Part shown: positions 44,474-55,311 of the stretch, piece by piece | Numbering within the stretch: the first letter of the stretch is position 1 | How the letters are laid out: each line of letters begins with the position of its first letter | Origin: Rhodocyclales bacterium | GTDB lineage: Bacteria; Pseudomonadota; Gammaproteobacteria; Burkholderiales; Rhodocyclaceae | Direction: 5' to 3' | Assembly (NCBI GenBank): GCA_016235165.1 | Contig: JACRLX010000012.1 | Location: forward strand, 1-64,000 | Length of the DNA: 64,000 nt | Made by a program: the position numbers and the translations under genes | The notes under the pieces: model-generated | Databases searched by the model: none | Told to the model about the DNA's origin: nothing | What the model saw: the letters and a program-made list of their open reading frames with translations, nothing else

Positions 44474-47286
44474 GCGTTGGCGGCTCCGTGCCAGGCCGGA
44501 TCGGGAACCCAGGTGCGGATCCATTCCGGCAGTTCCCCTCCCGGCATCGGCCGCGCGATCCCGTAGCCCTGGACCAGGGGGCAGCCCATGGCGTGCAGCG
44601 CCTGGCCCTGCTGCGCGGTTTCCACGCCTTCGGCGATGACCCGGATCCGGAATGCGTCCGCCAGGCCGATGACGCCCTCGACGATCGCGTTTTCCTCGGT
44701 ATTGCGCAGCATGTCGCGAATGAAGGACTGGTCGATCTTGATCATGTCGATGGGCAGGCGTTTCAGATAGGTCAGCGAAGAATAGCCGGTGCCGAAGTCG
44801 TCCAGGGAAACCGTGACGCCGATGCGCTGGCAGGCGCCAATCAGTTTCGACACGTTTTCGATGTCATCGAAGGCCACGCTTTCGAGCACTTCCAGTTCCA
44901 GGCGGTTGTCGGGCATTCCGGGATGGCGCGCCAGTTGCTGTTCGAGCCGGGTCGCGAAATCGGTGCGCGCCAGGTGCGGCGGGGCGATGTTCACCGAAAC
45001 CGCGACATCGACGCCCGCGCGGCGCCACTCCGCCATCTGCGCCAGCGCCGTCTCGATCACCCATTCGCCGATGCGGATCTCGAGCAGGGTGCCGTTCAGC
45101 TGGGGCAGGAATTCGTCGGGCGGCAGGATGCCGCGCTCCGGGTGGTTCCAGCGGATCAGGGCCTCGACGCCGATCACCGTGCCCAGCTGCAGGTTGATCT
45201 TCGGCTGGTAGTAAAGGCAGAGTTCGCCGCCGTCCAGAGCCTGTTCCATGCGTTCGAGGAAGCTGCGCCGGGCGCGCATCGCGTGGTCGTGGCGGGGATC
45301 GAACAAATGGTGGCGGTTGCGCCCGGCGTCCTTGGCGGCGTACAGCGCCTGGTCGGCGTGGCGCAGCAAGGTGTCGGGATCGGATCTGTCGTCGGGATAG
45401 AGCGTGACGCCGATGCTGGCCGTTACGCTGGTCTCGGTGCTGCCGACGGTCAGCGGTTCGCTGATCGCATGCAGCACGCGAGTCAGTACGGTCGAGCATT
45501 CCTCGACGTCGGCGAGGTTGGCCAGCAGCAGGACAAACTCGTCGCCGCCGAGCCGGGCGGCGGTGTCGCCGCCGCGCAGGGTATCGCGCAGGCGCGTGGC
45601 TACCTGTTCGAGCAACTGGTCGCCGGCGGCATGGCCCCAGGTGTCGTTGATCGGCTTGAAGCCGTCGAGGTCGAGATAGCAAACCGCGAGGTGCTTGCCT
45701 GAGCGCTCGGTCTGCGCCAGGGCGACCTTCATGCGGTCGCCGAGCAGGACGCGGTTCGGCAGCCCGGTCAGCGGGTCGTAGTGCGCCATGTGGTGCAACT
45801 GGGCCTCGTGTGCCTTGATCTGCGTGACGTCGCTGAACAGGCCGATGTAGCGGATCACCTTGCCATGTTCGTCGCGCACCGCAACCACCGAAAGCTCTTC
45901 GGCAAAGACCTCGCCGTTCTTCCGGCGGTTCCAGATTTCGCCGCGCCACCCGCCGCTGGCGTTGATCTCGGCCCACATCGCCGAGTAGAAGGCGGCGTCC
46001 TGCCGCCCCGAGGAAAGCACGCGCGGCGTCTGGCCAATGACCTCGGCGCGATCGTAGCCGGTGATTCGGGTGAAACCCGGATTGGCCGCGACGATGCGCT
46101 GGGCCGCGTCGGTGATGAGGATGCCATTGTGCGAATGTTCGAAGACGCTGGAAGTGATGGCCAGGTGATCGAGGTGCAGGCGCTCCTCGGTCTGGTCGCG
46201 GAATACCAGCACGGCACCGCGCACCCTGCCGTCGGCGCCGCGGATCGGGGCGGCCGAATCGGCGATTGGCCGTTCGCAGCCGTCGCGCGCGATCAGCACC
46301 GTGTGGTTCGCCAGGCCGACCACGATGCCTTCGCGCAGCACCCGGCCGACCGGGCAGTCGACTTCCTGGCGCGTGCTTTCGTTGACGATGGCGAAGATCT
46401 CGAGCACGGAACGTCCTTTGGCGTCGCCGGCGCTCCAGCCGGTGAGCGTTTCGGCGACCGGGTTCATGAACTCGACGCAGCCGTCGCCATCGGTGGCAAT
46501 CACGCCGTCGCCGATCGATGACAGGGTCACCGACAGCCGCTCGGCTTCCTCGCGCAGCGCCTCTTGCGCCGCCTCCAGCGCCGCGGCCATGCCGTTGAAG
46601 GCGGAGATGACGTCGACCAGCTCGGGGCTGCCGCGGCGGGCCAGGCGGGTGGACATCGCACCGCCTTCGAGCGCGCGCGCGCCGCGGGCCAGCTCGGCGA
46701 TCGGCCGCAAGCCGGTGCGAAGGATCAGCAGGATGCCGAGGAAATCCAGGCCCAGGGCCAGCGCCAGTATCGCCAGGTGGCCGAGAAAGGAGGTCCACAG
46801 CCGGTTGTGGGCCGGTGTCGCGGTCATTTCCATGGCCACCGCACCATAGCTGCGGCCGCCGATCAGCAGCGGGCGGCTTTCCTCACGCGCAATGACCCGG
46901 CTCCAGCGCACGAACCATCCCGGCGCGCGCGCGGTTTCGTCCTTGTCGTGCGCTTCGATGACCCGTCCGCGCGGGTCGGTCCAGGCGACGCGCCGGATGT
47001 CGCTGCGCTTCACGCGCAGGCGCAGCACCTCCTGGATGTTGGCGTAGTCGCCGATCACGGCCCACTCGGATAGTGCCGGCAGCAGCAGTTCGAATTCGCC
47101 GGTGAGGTGTTCCTCGAGTTGCCGCCGCTCGAATTCGGCATCGCGCCCGGTGGATACCAGCAGCAACATTGCACCGGCAATGATCAGTGCCAGGCTGGCG
47201 CTCAGCATCACCCGCGCCACCAGCGAGAGGCGCGACCAGAGCCCGACGATCACCGCCGGGCGCGACGTGGCAGCAGCCAGCTTCAA
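44470..47286 (-). CDS. PAS-GGDEF-EAL bifunctional c-di-GMP protein
   Basis: Makes and/or degrades c-di-GMP. About 938 residues: membrane helix (about 20-40), a periplasmic sensor, a second helix followed by HAMP (about 210-290), two PAS/PAC units, GGDEF and EAL. The cyclase site GGDEF is intact and preceded at the right distance by the inhibitory site RGGD; the esterase part has EALIRW, LDDFGTGYSSL and VIAEGVE, all needed for activity. Start is probably TTG 47286, which overlaps the stop of the binding-protein gene; GTG 47253 is an alternative. The gene pair suggests that ligand binding outside is turned into a c-di-GMP signal. Confidence 0.9.
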   Translation of the reverse strand: MKLAAATSRPAVIVGLWSRLSLVARVMLSASLALIIAGAMLLLVSTGRDAEFERRQLEEHLTGEFELLLPALSEWAVIGDYANIQEVLRLRVKRSDIRRVAWTDPRGRVIEAHDKDETARAPGWFVRWSRVIAREESRPLLIGGRSYGAVAMEMTATPAHNRLWTSFLGHLAILALALGLDFLGILLILRTGLRPIAELARGARALEGGAMSTRLARRGSPELVDVISAFNGMAAALEAAQEALREEAERLSVTLSSIGDGVIATDGDGCVEFMNPVAETLTGWSAGDAKGRSVLEIFAIVNESTRQEVDCPVGRVLREGIVVGLANHTVLIARDGCERPIADSAAPIRGADGRVRGAVLVFRDQTEERLHLDHLAITSSVFEHSHNGILITDAAQRIVAANPGFTRITGYDRAEVIGQTPRVLSSGRQDAAFYSAMWAEINASGGWRGEIWNRRKNGEVFAEELSVVAVRDEHGKVIRYIGLFSDVTQIKAHEAQLHHMAHYDPLTGLPNRVLLGDRMKVALAQTERSGKHLAVCYLDLDGFKPINDTWGHAAGDQLLEQVATRLRDTLRGGDTAARLGGDEFVLLLANLADVEECSTVLTRVLHAISEPLTVGSTETSVTASIGVTLYPDDRSDPDTLLRHADQALYAAKDAGRNRHHLFDPRHDHAMRARRSFLERMEQALDGGELCLYYQPKINLQLGTVIGVEALIRWNHPERGILPPDEFLPQLNGTLLEIRIGEWVIETALAQMAEWRRAGVDVAVSVNIAPPHLARTDFATRLEQQLARHPGMPDNRLELEVLESVAFDDIENVSKLIGACQRIGVTVSLDDFGTGYSSLTYLKRLPIDMIKIDQSFIRDMLRNTEENAIVEGVIGLADAFRIRVIAEGVETAQQGQALHAMGCPLVQGYGIARPMPGGELPEWIRTWVPDPAWHGAANA

Positions 47287-48113
47287 CGCGCCTCCAGCTT
47301 CCAGATGGCGCGATAAACGTCCTTCTGGTTGAGGTACTCGGCGTCGGTCGCGGCGACGAAGCCCAGGGGCGGTTGCTGCCGGATCAGGGCGGCGCTTGCC
47401 GCCAGCACCCTGGCACCCTCGGCGTCGGCCGCCATGCCGACCAGTGCGTCGCGGACGGCGGCAGCGACCGCGGCGGGCACGCGCGGATGCGCCGCCACCG
47501 GCAGCTCCAGGTAGGGCCCGGAGGTCCACAGCGGACGATAGTCGAAGCCCTCGCGTTTGGCATATTCCAGCATCACGCGGGAATTCACGCCGGCGGCCGG
47601 AATCGTCCCGGCGCGCAGTTGCGCCATGATCCCTTCCTGGTTGCCGCCGAATACGGGCCCGACCGCGATCCCCTGGCGCAGCAGCTCCGCCATGGGCACC
47701 GCGTAGGCGACAAAGGCGGTGCGGCTGGGAAAGCCGATGTCCCGCTCGCGCAAGTCATGCAGCGATTTCAGCGGCGAAGCGCCCGGCACCACGATCTGGC
47801 CCTGGATCGGCTTGCCGGCCATGCGCGCGATCACGCGGTAGGCCGCCGCGGCGTGGCTGGGAGCGAAGATATGGTTGTTGTAGACGAAATCGAACTCGCC
47901 GCGGGCCTCGGCATCCGAGTATTCCTGCGAGCTGCGGCGGGTCGCCAGTTCCAGGGCGACACCCGCCTTGCGCCCGACATGGTCGAGTATCGGATTCCAG
48001 TATTCGGCCGTGAGCACCGCGCTGCGCTGCGGTAACACGCCAAATGAATACGCCTGGGCCCAGGCGCAGGCGTTGACGACAAACAGCAGGACTGCCAGCG
48101 CAACTCGTATCAT
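47283..48113 (-). CDS. PhnD-like periplasmic substrate-binding protein
   Basis: A 276-residue periplasmic binding protein with signal peptide (IRVALAVLLFVVNACAWAQA). The body fits the phosphate/phosphonate/phosphite-binding PhnD family: FGVLPQRS at the start, RGEFDFVYNNHIF, DIGFPSRTAFVAYAVP, VFGGNQEGIMAQLRAG and AAAGVNSRVM. No ABC transporter genes are near; instead it overlaps a transmembrane GGDEF-EAL protein, so it probably acts as a sensor that presents ligand to that protein, as such pairs are known to do. Confidence 0.85.
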   Translation of the reverse strand: MIRVALAVLLFVVNACAWAQAYSFGVLPQRSAVLTAEYWNPILDHVGRKAGVALELATRRSSQEYSDAEARGEFDFVYNNHIFAPSHAAAAYRVIARMAGKPIQGQIVVPGASPLKSLHDLRERDIGFPSRTAFVAYAVPMAELLRQGIAVGPVFGGNQEGIMAQLRAGTIPAAGVNSRVMLEYAKREGFDYRPLWTSGPYLELPVAAHPRVPAAVAAAVRDALVGMAADAEGARVLAASAALIRQQPPLGFVAATDAEYLNQKDVYRAIWKLEAR

Positions 48114-48196
48114 CTCCCCCCCCCCAAGGGCTGCGTTTCCGGCGAAACCGGCGGGCTTGCAAGCGCCGGACGCCGATTATAGGCGCCCCGGGGCTA

Positions 48197-48726
48197 TTAC
48201 TTTCGGATAGTCTCGTCGAGGGTGATGTCGACCATCAGGTCGTTGGAGATGCGCTCCAGTTCCTGCGTCAGCGCGCTGGCATCGAGGCCGCTGTCGGCGG
48301 TGAGCTCGGCCGTGGCGTGGAACAGCAGGGCGGCGGACATCGGCGCGCTGGAGGTTCGGGTTTCCAGGCTTTCCACATTGACCGCGTGATGCGCCAGTAC
48401 CTGCGAGACTTCGCGCACGATGCCGATGCGGTCGTGGCCGACCAGGGCGAGTTTCAGGCGGCGTCCCCTGGGCGCCGACTTCTGCATGGCGGCGGATTCG
48501 GCGCTGACCTTGAGGCCTTCGAGGCCCGCCAGGGCGACCTTCAGCGCCTCGGCCTGGTCCGCGTCGACCGCGACCTCGACGATGCCGGCGAACTTGCCCG
48601 CCAGCTGCGCCATCGAGGATTGCTGCCAACTGCCGCCGTGGCCGCTGATGACGGCAGAGAGTTCGCCGACCAGACCGGGGCGGTCGTCGCCGATGACGGT
48701 GAGAATCAAGGAAACGGTTGCGCTGC

Positions 48727-48730
<4 letters not shown>
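48197..48730 (-). CDS. GcvR-like protein with two ACT domains
   Basis: A 177-residue protein built of two ACT domains: [30 protein letters not shown] and [32 protein letters not shown]. GcvR in E. coli binds GcvA and represses gcv genes without glycine. It is the last gene of the gcv operon here, overlapping the gcvP stop (ATGA), which supports an amino-acid-sensing role. The linker between the domains carries a copy of the dispersed motif (QKSAPRGR). Confidence 0.85.
48460..48482 (+). repeat. dispersed motif, copy 11 (antisense in the GcvR-like gene)
   Basis: GGCGT, CCCCTG, G, GCGCCGACTT, C; one mismatch in the 5' block. Located in the linker between the ACT domains, in a frame (K-S-A-P) different from the other antisense copies. 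Confidence 0.5.
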
Positions 48731-51594
<2,864 letters not shown>

Positions 51595-51604
51595 GGGCGG
51601 CCGA

Positions 51605-51979
51605 TCAGAGCGTGGCCGCGTAGGCGTCGGCGGTGAGCAGGCTGTCGAGTTCGCCGGGGTTGGATGGCTTGACGCGGAACAGCCAACTGGCATAGGCATC
51701 GGCATTCACCGATTCCGGCGCGTCGACCGCCGCCTGGTTGGCGGCGACGACTTCGCCCGAGACCGGGGAGTAGATGTCCGAGGCGGCCTTGACCGATTCG
51801 ACCACCGCGCATTCCTCGCCGGCCTTGACTACGCGGCCGACCTCCGGCAGTTCGAGGAAGACGATGTCGCCCAGCGCGCCCTGCGCATGGTCGGTGATGC
51901 CGATGGTGACGGTACCGTCGGCTTCGAGCCTGGCCCATTCGTGGGAGGCGGCGTATTTCAGGTTGGCGGGGGTGTTCAT
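51605..51979 (-). CDS. gcvH: glycine cleavage system H protein
   Basis: Lipoyl carrier of the glycine cleavage complex, 124 residues: [38 protein letters not shown], and [19 protein letters not shown] with the lipoylated Lys. It is separated from gcvT by the Septu-like insertion, so it may depend on its own promoter: the 135-base stretch upstream is AT-richer and holds an inverted repeat. Confidence 0.97.
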   Translation of the reverse strand: MNTPANLKYAASHEWARLEADGTVTIGITDHAQGALGDIVFLELPEVGRVVKAGEECAVVESVKAASDIYSPVSGEVVAANQAAVDAPESVNADAYASWLFRVKPSNPGELDSLLTADAYAATL

Positions 51980-51995
51980 GACTGGCTCCAGATTA

Positions 51996-52013
51996 GAACA
52001 AGAAAGAGTGTTC
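51996..52013. promoter_or_regulatory. inverted repeat upstream of gcvH
   Basis: GAACA-N8-TGTTC, 17 bases before the gcvH start, in an AT-rich gap. It may be an operator or part of a local promoter that keeps gcvHP expressed in spite of the inserted genes. Confidence 0.35.
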
Positions 52014-52114
52014 GATTAAGGGTTGCAAATACGCGCGCTGTTTAGGTACACTTCGTTCCGAAGCTGTGAGTGAAACTCGGCCCCGCGCCGTGTGAACCTT
52101 CGGGGTTCCTATAC

Positions 52115-52990
52115 TCATGGCTTTTTCCTTTTGTCCTTTCCAAAGCGCGTCTCTGCGTTCAGTGGCCGTTGGGCATTGAAGAATGTGCCGTGGCTCGGTC
52201 CGAAGTGCAGGTCGTGGATTTCACCGATCTGCGGCCAGAGCAAATTCAGGAAACGCTCTTCGTGCTTCGGAACACCTGTTTCCGGGTCGCTGCGCGGTTC
52301 GAAGAAGCGCTGCATCGCCCAAAGAAAATAATCGACGGCTTGCAGGCAGGGGTCGCTTTTCGGTGTCGATACGCGAATGCGCCACACGTCCTTCCCGCCG
52401 CGGGCGAAACCGTAGTTGGAGGCAAAGTCGCGCTCGGCATGGTCGAGTGCCGTCCGCAGCGCCTCATTGCGGTCACTCTGGCCGCGTCGGGCGATGCAGA
52501 CTTCATAGGCGTCCGCCAAACGGTGGAACTTGCCGAACAGGGAGCGCATCAGGCCATCGTACAGTTCATTATGCTGGTATCGGTAGTTCGGTTCGGTCTG
52601 ATTGCGCCGCAATACGTCCTGAACCACCTGCTCCTTGTCACAGACGACAGTATGGAAGCGAAGCGCGTTGCCTTCGGCCACCAGCAGTTTGAATACTTCA
52701 TAACGCACTTCTGGCACATCGTCCTTGGCATGGAACATTGCCGCGGTCTTGTCGCGCGCCGGGTCGAATGACGGCACGTTCGCAAAGTAGGGGTTGGCGA
52801 GCAGCGCGCGGCGCAGTTCGTTCAGGCGATGCCCGAGTCCGACCGGGTCATCCACTTCCAGTTTGCCGAGAATGAAAAAGCGCGAACATCCAGGTGTGCC
52901 GACAATGGCGCGCCGACGATTGGCAAACAGGGTCGGATCGCCGGCCTCGTCGACGAAGATTTTCAGCACATCGTTGGCGGAATTCAGCAT
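52115..52990 (-). CDS. DUF3800 protein, third gene of the Septu-like cassette
   Basis: A 291-residue protein of the DUF3800 family, thought to have an RNase H-like fold: IFVDEAGDPTLF at the start (the DExG motif), FFILGKLEVDD, and near the end DPCLQAVDYFLWAMQRFFE with the conserved Asp in QAVDY. DUF3800 proteins are common in defence islands and toxin-antitoxin contexts; no activity is proven. The ATG overlaps the stop of the HNH gene by seven bases. GC content is lower than in gcv genes. Confidence 0.85.
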   Translation of the reverse strand: MLNSANDVLKIFVDEAGDPTLFANRRRAIVGTPGCSRFFILGKLEVDDPVGLGHRLNELRRALLANPYFANVPSFDPARDKTAAMFHAKDDVPEVRYEVFKLLVAEGNALRFHTVVCDKEQVVQDVLRRNQTEPNYRYQHNELYDGLMRSLFGKFHRLADAYEVCIARRGQSDRNEALRTALDHAERDFASNYGFARGGKDVWRIRVSTPKSDPCLQAVDYFLWAMQRFFEPRSDPETGVPKHEERFLNLLWPQIGEIHDLHFGPSHGTFFNAQRPLNAETRFGKDKRKKP

Positions 52991-53709
52991 TTGGCCTCGG
53001 CACAGAACTCGGCGAAAGGCGATTCCAGACGTCCTGGCCCATCGAGAAAGTAGCTGGCTACATCCGGTTGAAATGGCTGCGTGCGCCACTCGTCGTAGCG
53101 ACCACGTAGATCCTTCTGTTTCAGATTTCCGTGACGACACAATTCAAGACTGTCTTGCACTCTGGCCTTCAGATCATCAAGGCGGTTCTGTCGTGTTTCC
53201 TGCAAGGTATCGCGGTCGAGGGTAAGAATTTCGATGGTCTTGGCGGCGCGCGGGTCCACTTCGTTTAGGTCGGCGCGCCAGCGTGCTGTCAAGTTGCCGA
53301 ACTCATCGATGAAAAAGAATGACCAGACATCTTCCTCCAGCGGATTGATGATCGGCTCTCCCGGTTCGGTTTCTGGTGGAAAGCGATCGCTCTTGTTCAG
53401 GTTGCAGATGCCACAAGTCCACAGGAAGTTTTCCCACTTCATCGCCTCCAACGGGAAGACCGCCTTGGGACGGAAGTGTTCGACCTGGGATGCCTCGCTG
53501 CCGCTGCAATACATGCAGCGTTGTCCGACACCGCTCATTGCACCAAGACTCTCCACGACGGGCTTGAACCATTTCGCCTTGCGGGCATTCCCATAGCGCC
53601 GTTCTGCCTCGTCTTTGGGATCCTCAGCGTCGGCAATAGCCCTGGATTCCTTTTCCAGCTTATTGCGGGTCGCTTGCGGCAACGCGGCCCTGGGCGGGAG
53701 GCTGCGCAT
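52984..53709 (-). CDS. ptuB: PtuB-like HNH endonuclease
   Basis: A 241-residue HNH nuclease. The zinc finger/HNH core is CMYCSGSEASQVEHFRPKA, WENFLWTCGICNLNKSDRFP and then PIINPLEED, as in the TIGR02646-like nucleases used by Septu and some retrons. Its start overlaps the ATPase stop by one base. With a RecF/SMC-like ATPase upstream it forms the PtuA-PtuB pair; phage sensing by the ATPase is thought to release or direct the nuclease. Confidence 0.85.
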   Translation of the reverse strand: MRSLPPRAALPQATRNKLEKESRAIADAEDPKDEAERRYGNARKAKWFKPVVESLGAMSGVGQRCMYCSGSEASQVEHFRPKAVFPLEAMKWENFLWTCGICNLNKSDRFPPETEPGEPIINPLEEDVWSFFFIDEFGNLTARWRADLNEVDPRAAKTIEILTLDRDTLQETRQNRLDDLKARVQDSLELCRHGNLKQKDLRGRYDEWRTQPFQPDVASYFLDGPGRLESPFAEFCAEAKC

Positions 53710-55049
53710 CAGATGGTCTCCGGCTCGCGCTCGAAGGCCAGCGCCATTTGCTGCCGTAGATGTTCAAATTCCTTCGTTTCTGTCATGGTGAATCGCGCCC
53801 CAGCCTTGCTCTTGGCGTTCAGTCGCTTCCATTGTTCAATTCGCTGATTGGCCCAATGGGAACGCACCGACTTCAGTCCGAAGGCCGTTCCGAGCAAGGT
53901 CTTCTCGGCCTTGCCCAGCCGAAGTTTCTCGAACTCGTCCGAGTCGAGCGGACGTGGCTCCCGATTCAGATCGCTTTGAGAGGGCAACACAAATACGCCG
54001 TTAGGGTCGGCAGCCTGTGCCACTAGCGGGCTATGGGTTGTCACCAGAAACTGCACATTGGGGAAATGCAGCTTGAGCCATTCCGGGATATCCCGCTGCC
54101 AAGCCGGGTGAAGATGGGCCTCGATTTCGTCGATCAGAACCACGCCGGGCCGCAGCACAATAGGTCTTCCCTTGCTATCTGTCCCGAACAACCCGTCTAT
54201 GCCATACACCTCGAACATGCCATGCACCAAATCCAGCACGGTGGCGTAGATGCTGCGACAGCCGTCGCTGATGTCGCGCATGGGCAGTTCCAGCTTGTTC
54301 CTGTCCTCGATAAATACTTGATCCACTGTAGTGCGGCTGATTTTCATTCCATGAGGCAATAGATCGTCGCTCAATAGCGCGGTAACGCCATCGATGAGTT
54401 GCTTTAGTTCAGTGCTTGGCGACTTCAGGAGTTGTGATTCCAGCCAACGCGAGTGATTGGTCTTCAACCAAGCCTCGCTCTCACTTAGCGCCGCATCTTC
54501 CCGAAACAAGGTGACAAAGCGACTTACCACGCCGCCCCTGGCAGCCAACATGCCTGCCTGCGTCGAGTCGCCGGACAAGCGGCGCATGGGACCGTAGCCG
54601 GCACAGAACCAGCCTGGGGCATTCGGATTCCAAGGGCCGCGTTGAGCCGAGCTTGTCCGCTTGTTTTTGGGCAACGGGGCTGCCCGGAAAATTGGAATTT
54701 CCTCCCCCTTCTCCAATTGCCAGCGTACTTCGGCATCAAATGCCCCTCCTGGGGGCTTCCCACCGGGTTTGAATTTATCGTGGGTCTGATCCCAATCAAC
54801 CTGAGTCATTGCTTTTGCCCGGTGCTCATTTCGTGCGAGCCATCCAGCAGGCGCTCTGCCAATCAACTCGTATCCTGCGTCGGGCCCCATCATCGCTAGT
54901 GCAATGCTTTTCAGTAGGGTGGATTTTCCCGATGCATTGCCTCCCACGAACACTGTCCAGCCTGCATAGCTGCTGTCCTCGCGCTGGAAGTCAAAATGCA
55001 AATCTGCAAAGCCCTTGAGGTTTTCCAGAGTGATGGATTTAACGTACAT
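53709..55049 (-). CDS. ptuA: PtuA-like AAA ATPase (OLD/RecF type)
   Basis: A 446-residue SMC-like ATPase: ITLENLKGFADLHFDF at the start, Walker A GGNASGKST (36-44), ABC signature region ISDGCRSIYATVLDL, Walker B GVVLIDEIEAHLHPAWQ and the FLVTTHSPLVAQ switch. The end has EFEHLRQQMALAF. This architecture together with the HNH partner is that of type I Septu or the effector pair of retron-Ec78-like systems; no reverse transcriptase is present here. Codon use is less GC-rich than in the flanking gcv genes, a sign of transfer. Confidence 0.85.
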   Translation of the reverse strand: MYVKSITLENLKGFADLHFDFQREDSSYAGWTVFVGGNASGKSTLLKSIALAMMGPDAGYELIGRAPAGWLARNEHRAKAMTQVDWDQTHDKFKPGGKPPGGAFDAEVRWQLEKGEEIPIFRAAPLPKNKRTSSAQRGPWNPNAPGWFCAGYGPMRRLSGDSTQAGMLAARGGVVSRFVTLFREDAALSESEAWLKTNHSRWLESQLLKSPSTELKQLIDGVTALLSDDLLPHGMKISRTTVDQVFIEDRNKLELPMRDISDGCRSIYATVLDLVHGMFEVYGIDGLFGTDSKGRPIVLRPGVVLIDEIEAHLHPAWQRDIPEWLKLHFPNVQFLVTTHSPLVAQAADPNGVFVLPSQSDLNREPRPLDSDEFEKLRLGKAEKTLLGTAFGLKSVRSHWANQRIEQWKRLNAKSKAGARFTMTETKEFEHLRQQMALAFEREPETI

Positions 55050-55067
55050 GGCGGATTCCTCGTTGAT

Positions 55068-55265
55068 TCATGCGACCGTGGCGGTGGTGTCTTGGGCTGC
55101 CTGAAAGGCCCCTGGCCAACCTCCGTGGGTTTCGATGATTTGATCGATCTCCGCCATCACGCGGATGGATTTGTTGAGGGCGACGACGATGCGCTGGTAG
55201 GTGCGAACTTTCCAGTCGGCGTCGATGTTGTCGACGATGAAGAGGTCGGAGGCCTGCTTGCTCAT
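55068..55265 (-). CDS. 65-residue protein heading the Septu-like cassette
   Basis: ATG 55265 to a TGA at 55068, 18 bases before the ATPase. The peptide starts DLFIVDNIDADWKVRTY and continues as a helical, neutral sequence (IVVALNKSIRVMAEIDQIIE). The LFIVDN-DWKV part resembles the first residues of large phospholipase-D/helicase proteins of defence islands, so it may be a leftover of such a gene or an independent small component. Function unknown. Confidence 0.55.
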   Translation of the reverse strand: MSKQASDLFIVDNIDADWKVRTYQRIVVALNKSIRVMAEIDQIIETHGGWPGAFQAAQDTTATVA

Positions 55266-55311
55266 GAGCGCGTCAGGTCAACTCGAACTGGATGCCGGGT
55301 AGCAATGCAGT

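Noticed and set aside
53709..55049. Retron interpretation of the PtuA-PtuB pair
   Set aside because: No reverse transcriptase gene and no ncRNA region are present beside it, so only a Septu-like reading is supported.
51980..55311. Search for direct repeats or integrase remnants flanking the Septu-like cassette
   Set aside because: No convincing duplicated target or att-like sequence was seen on either side.
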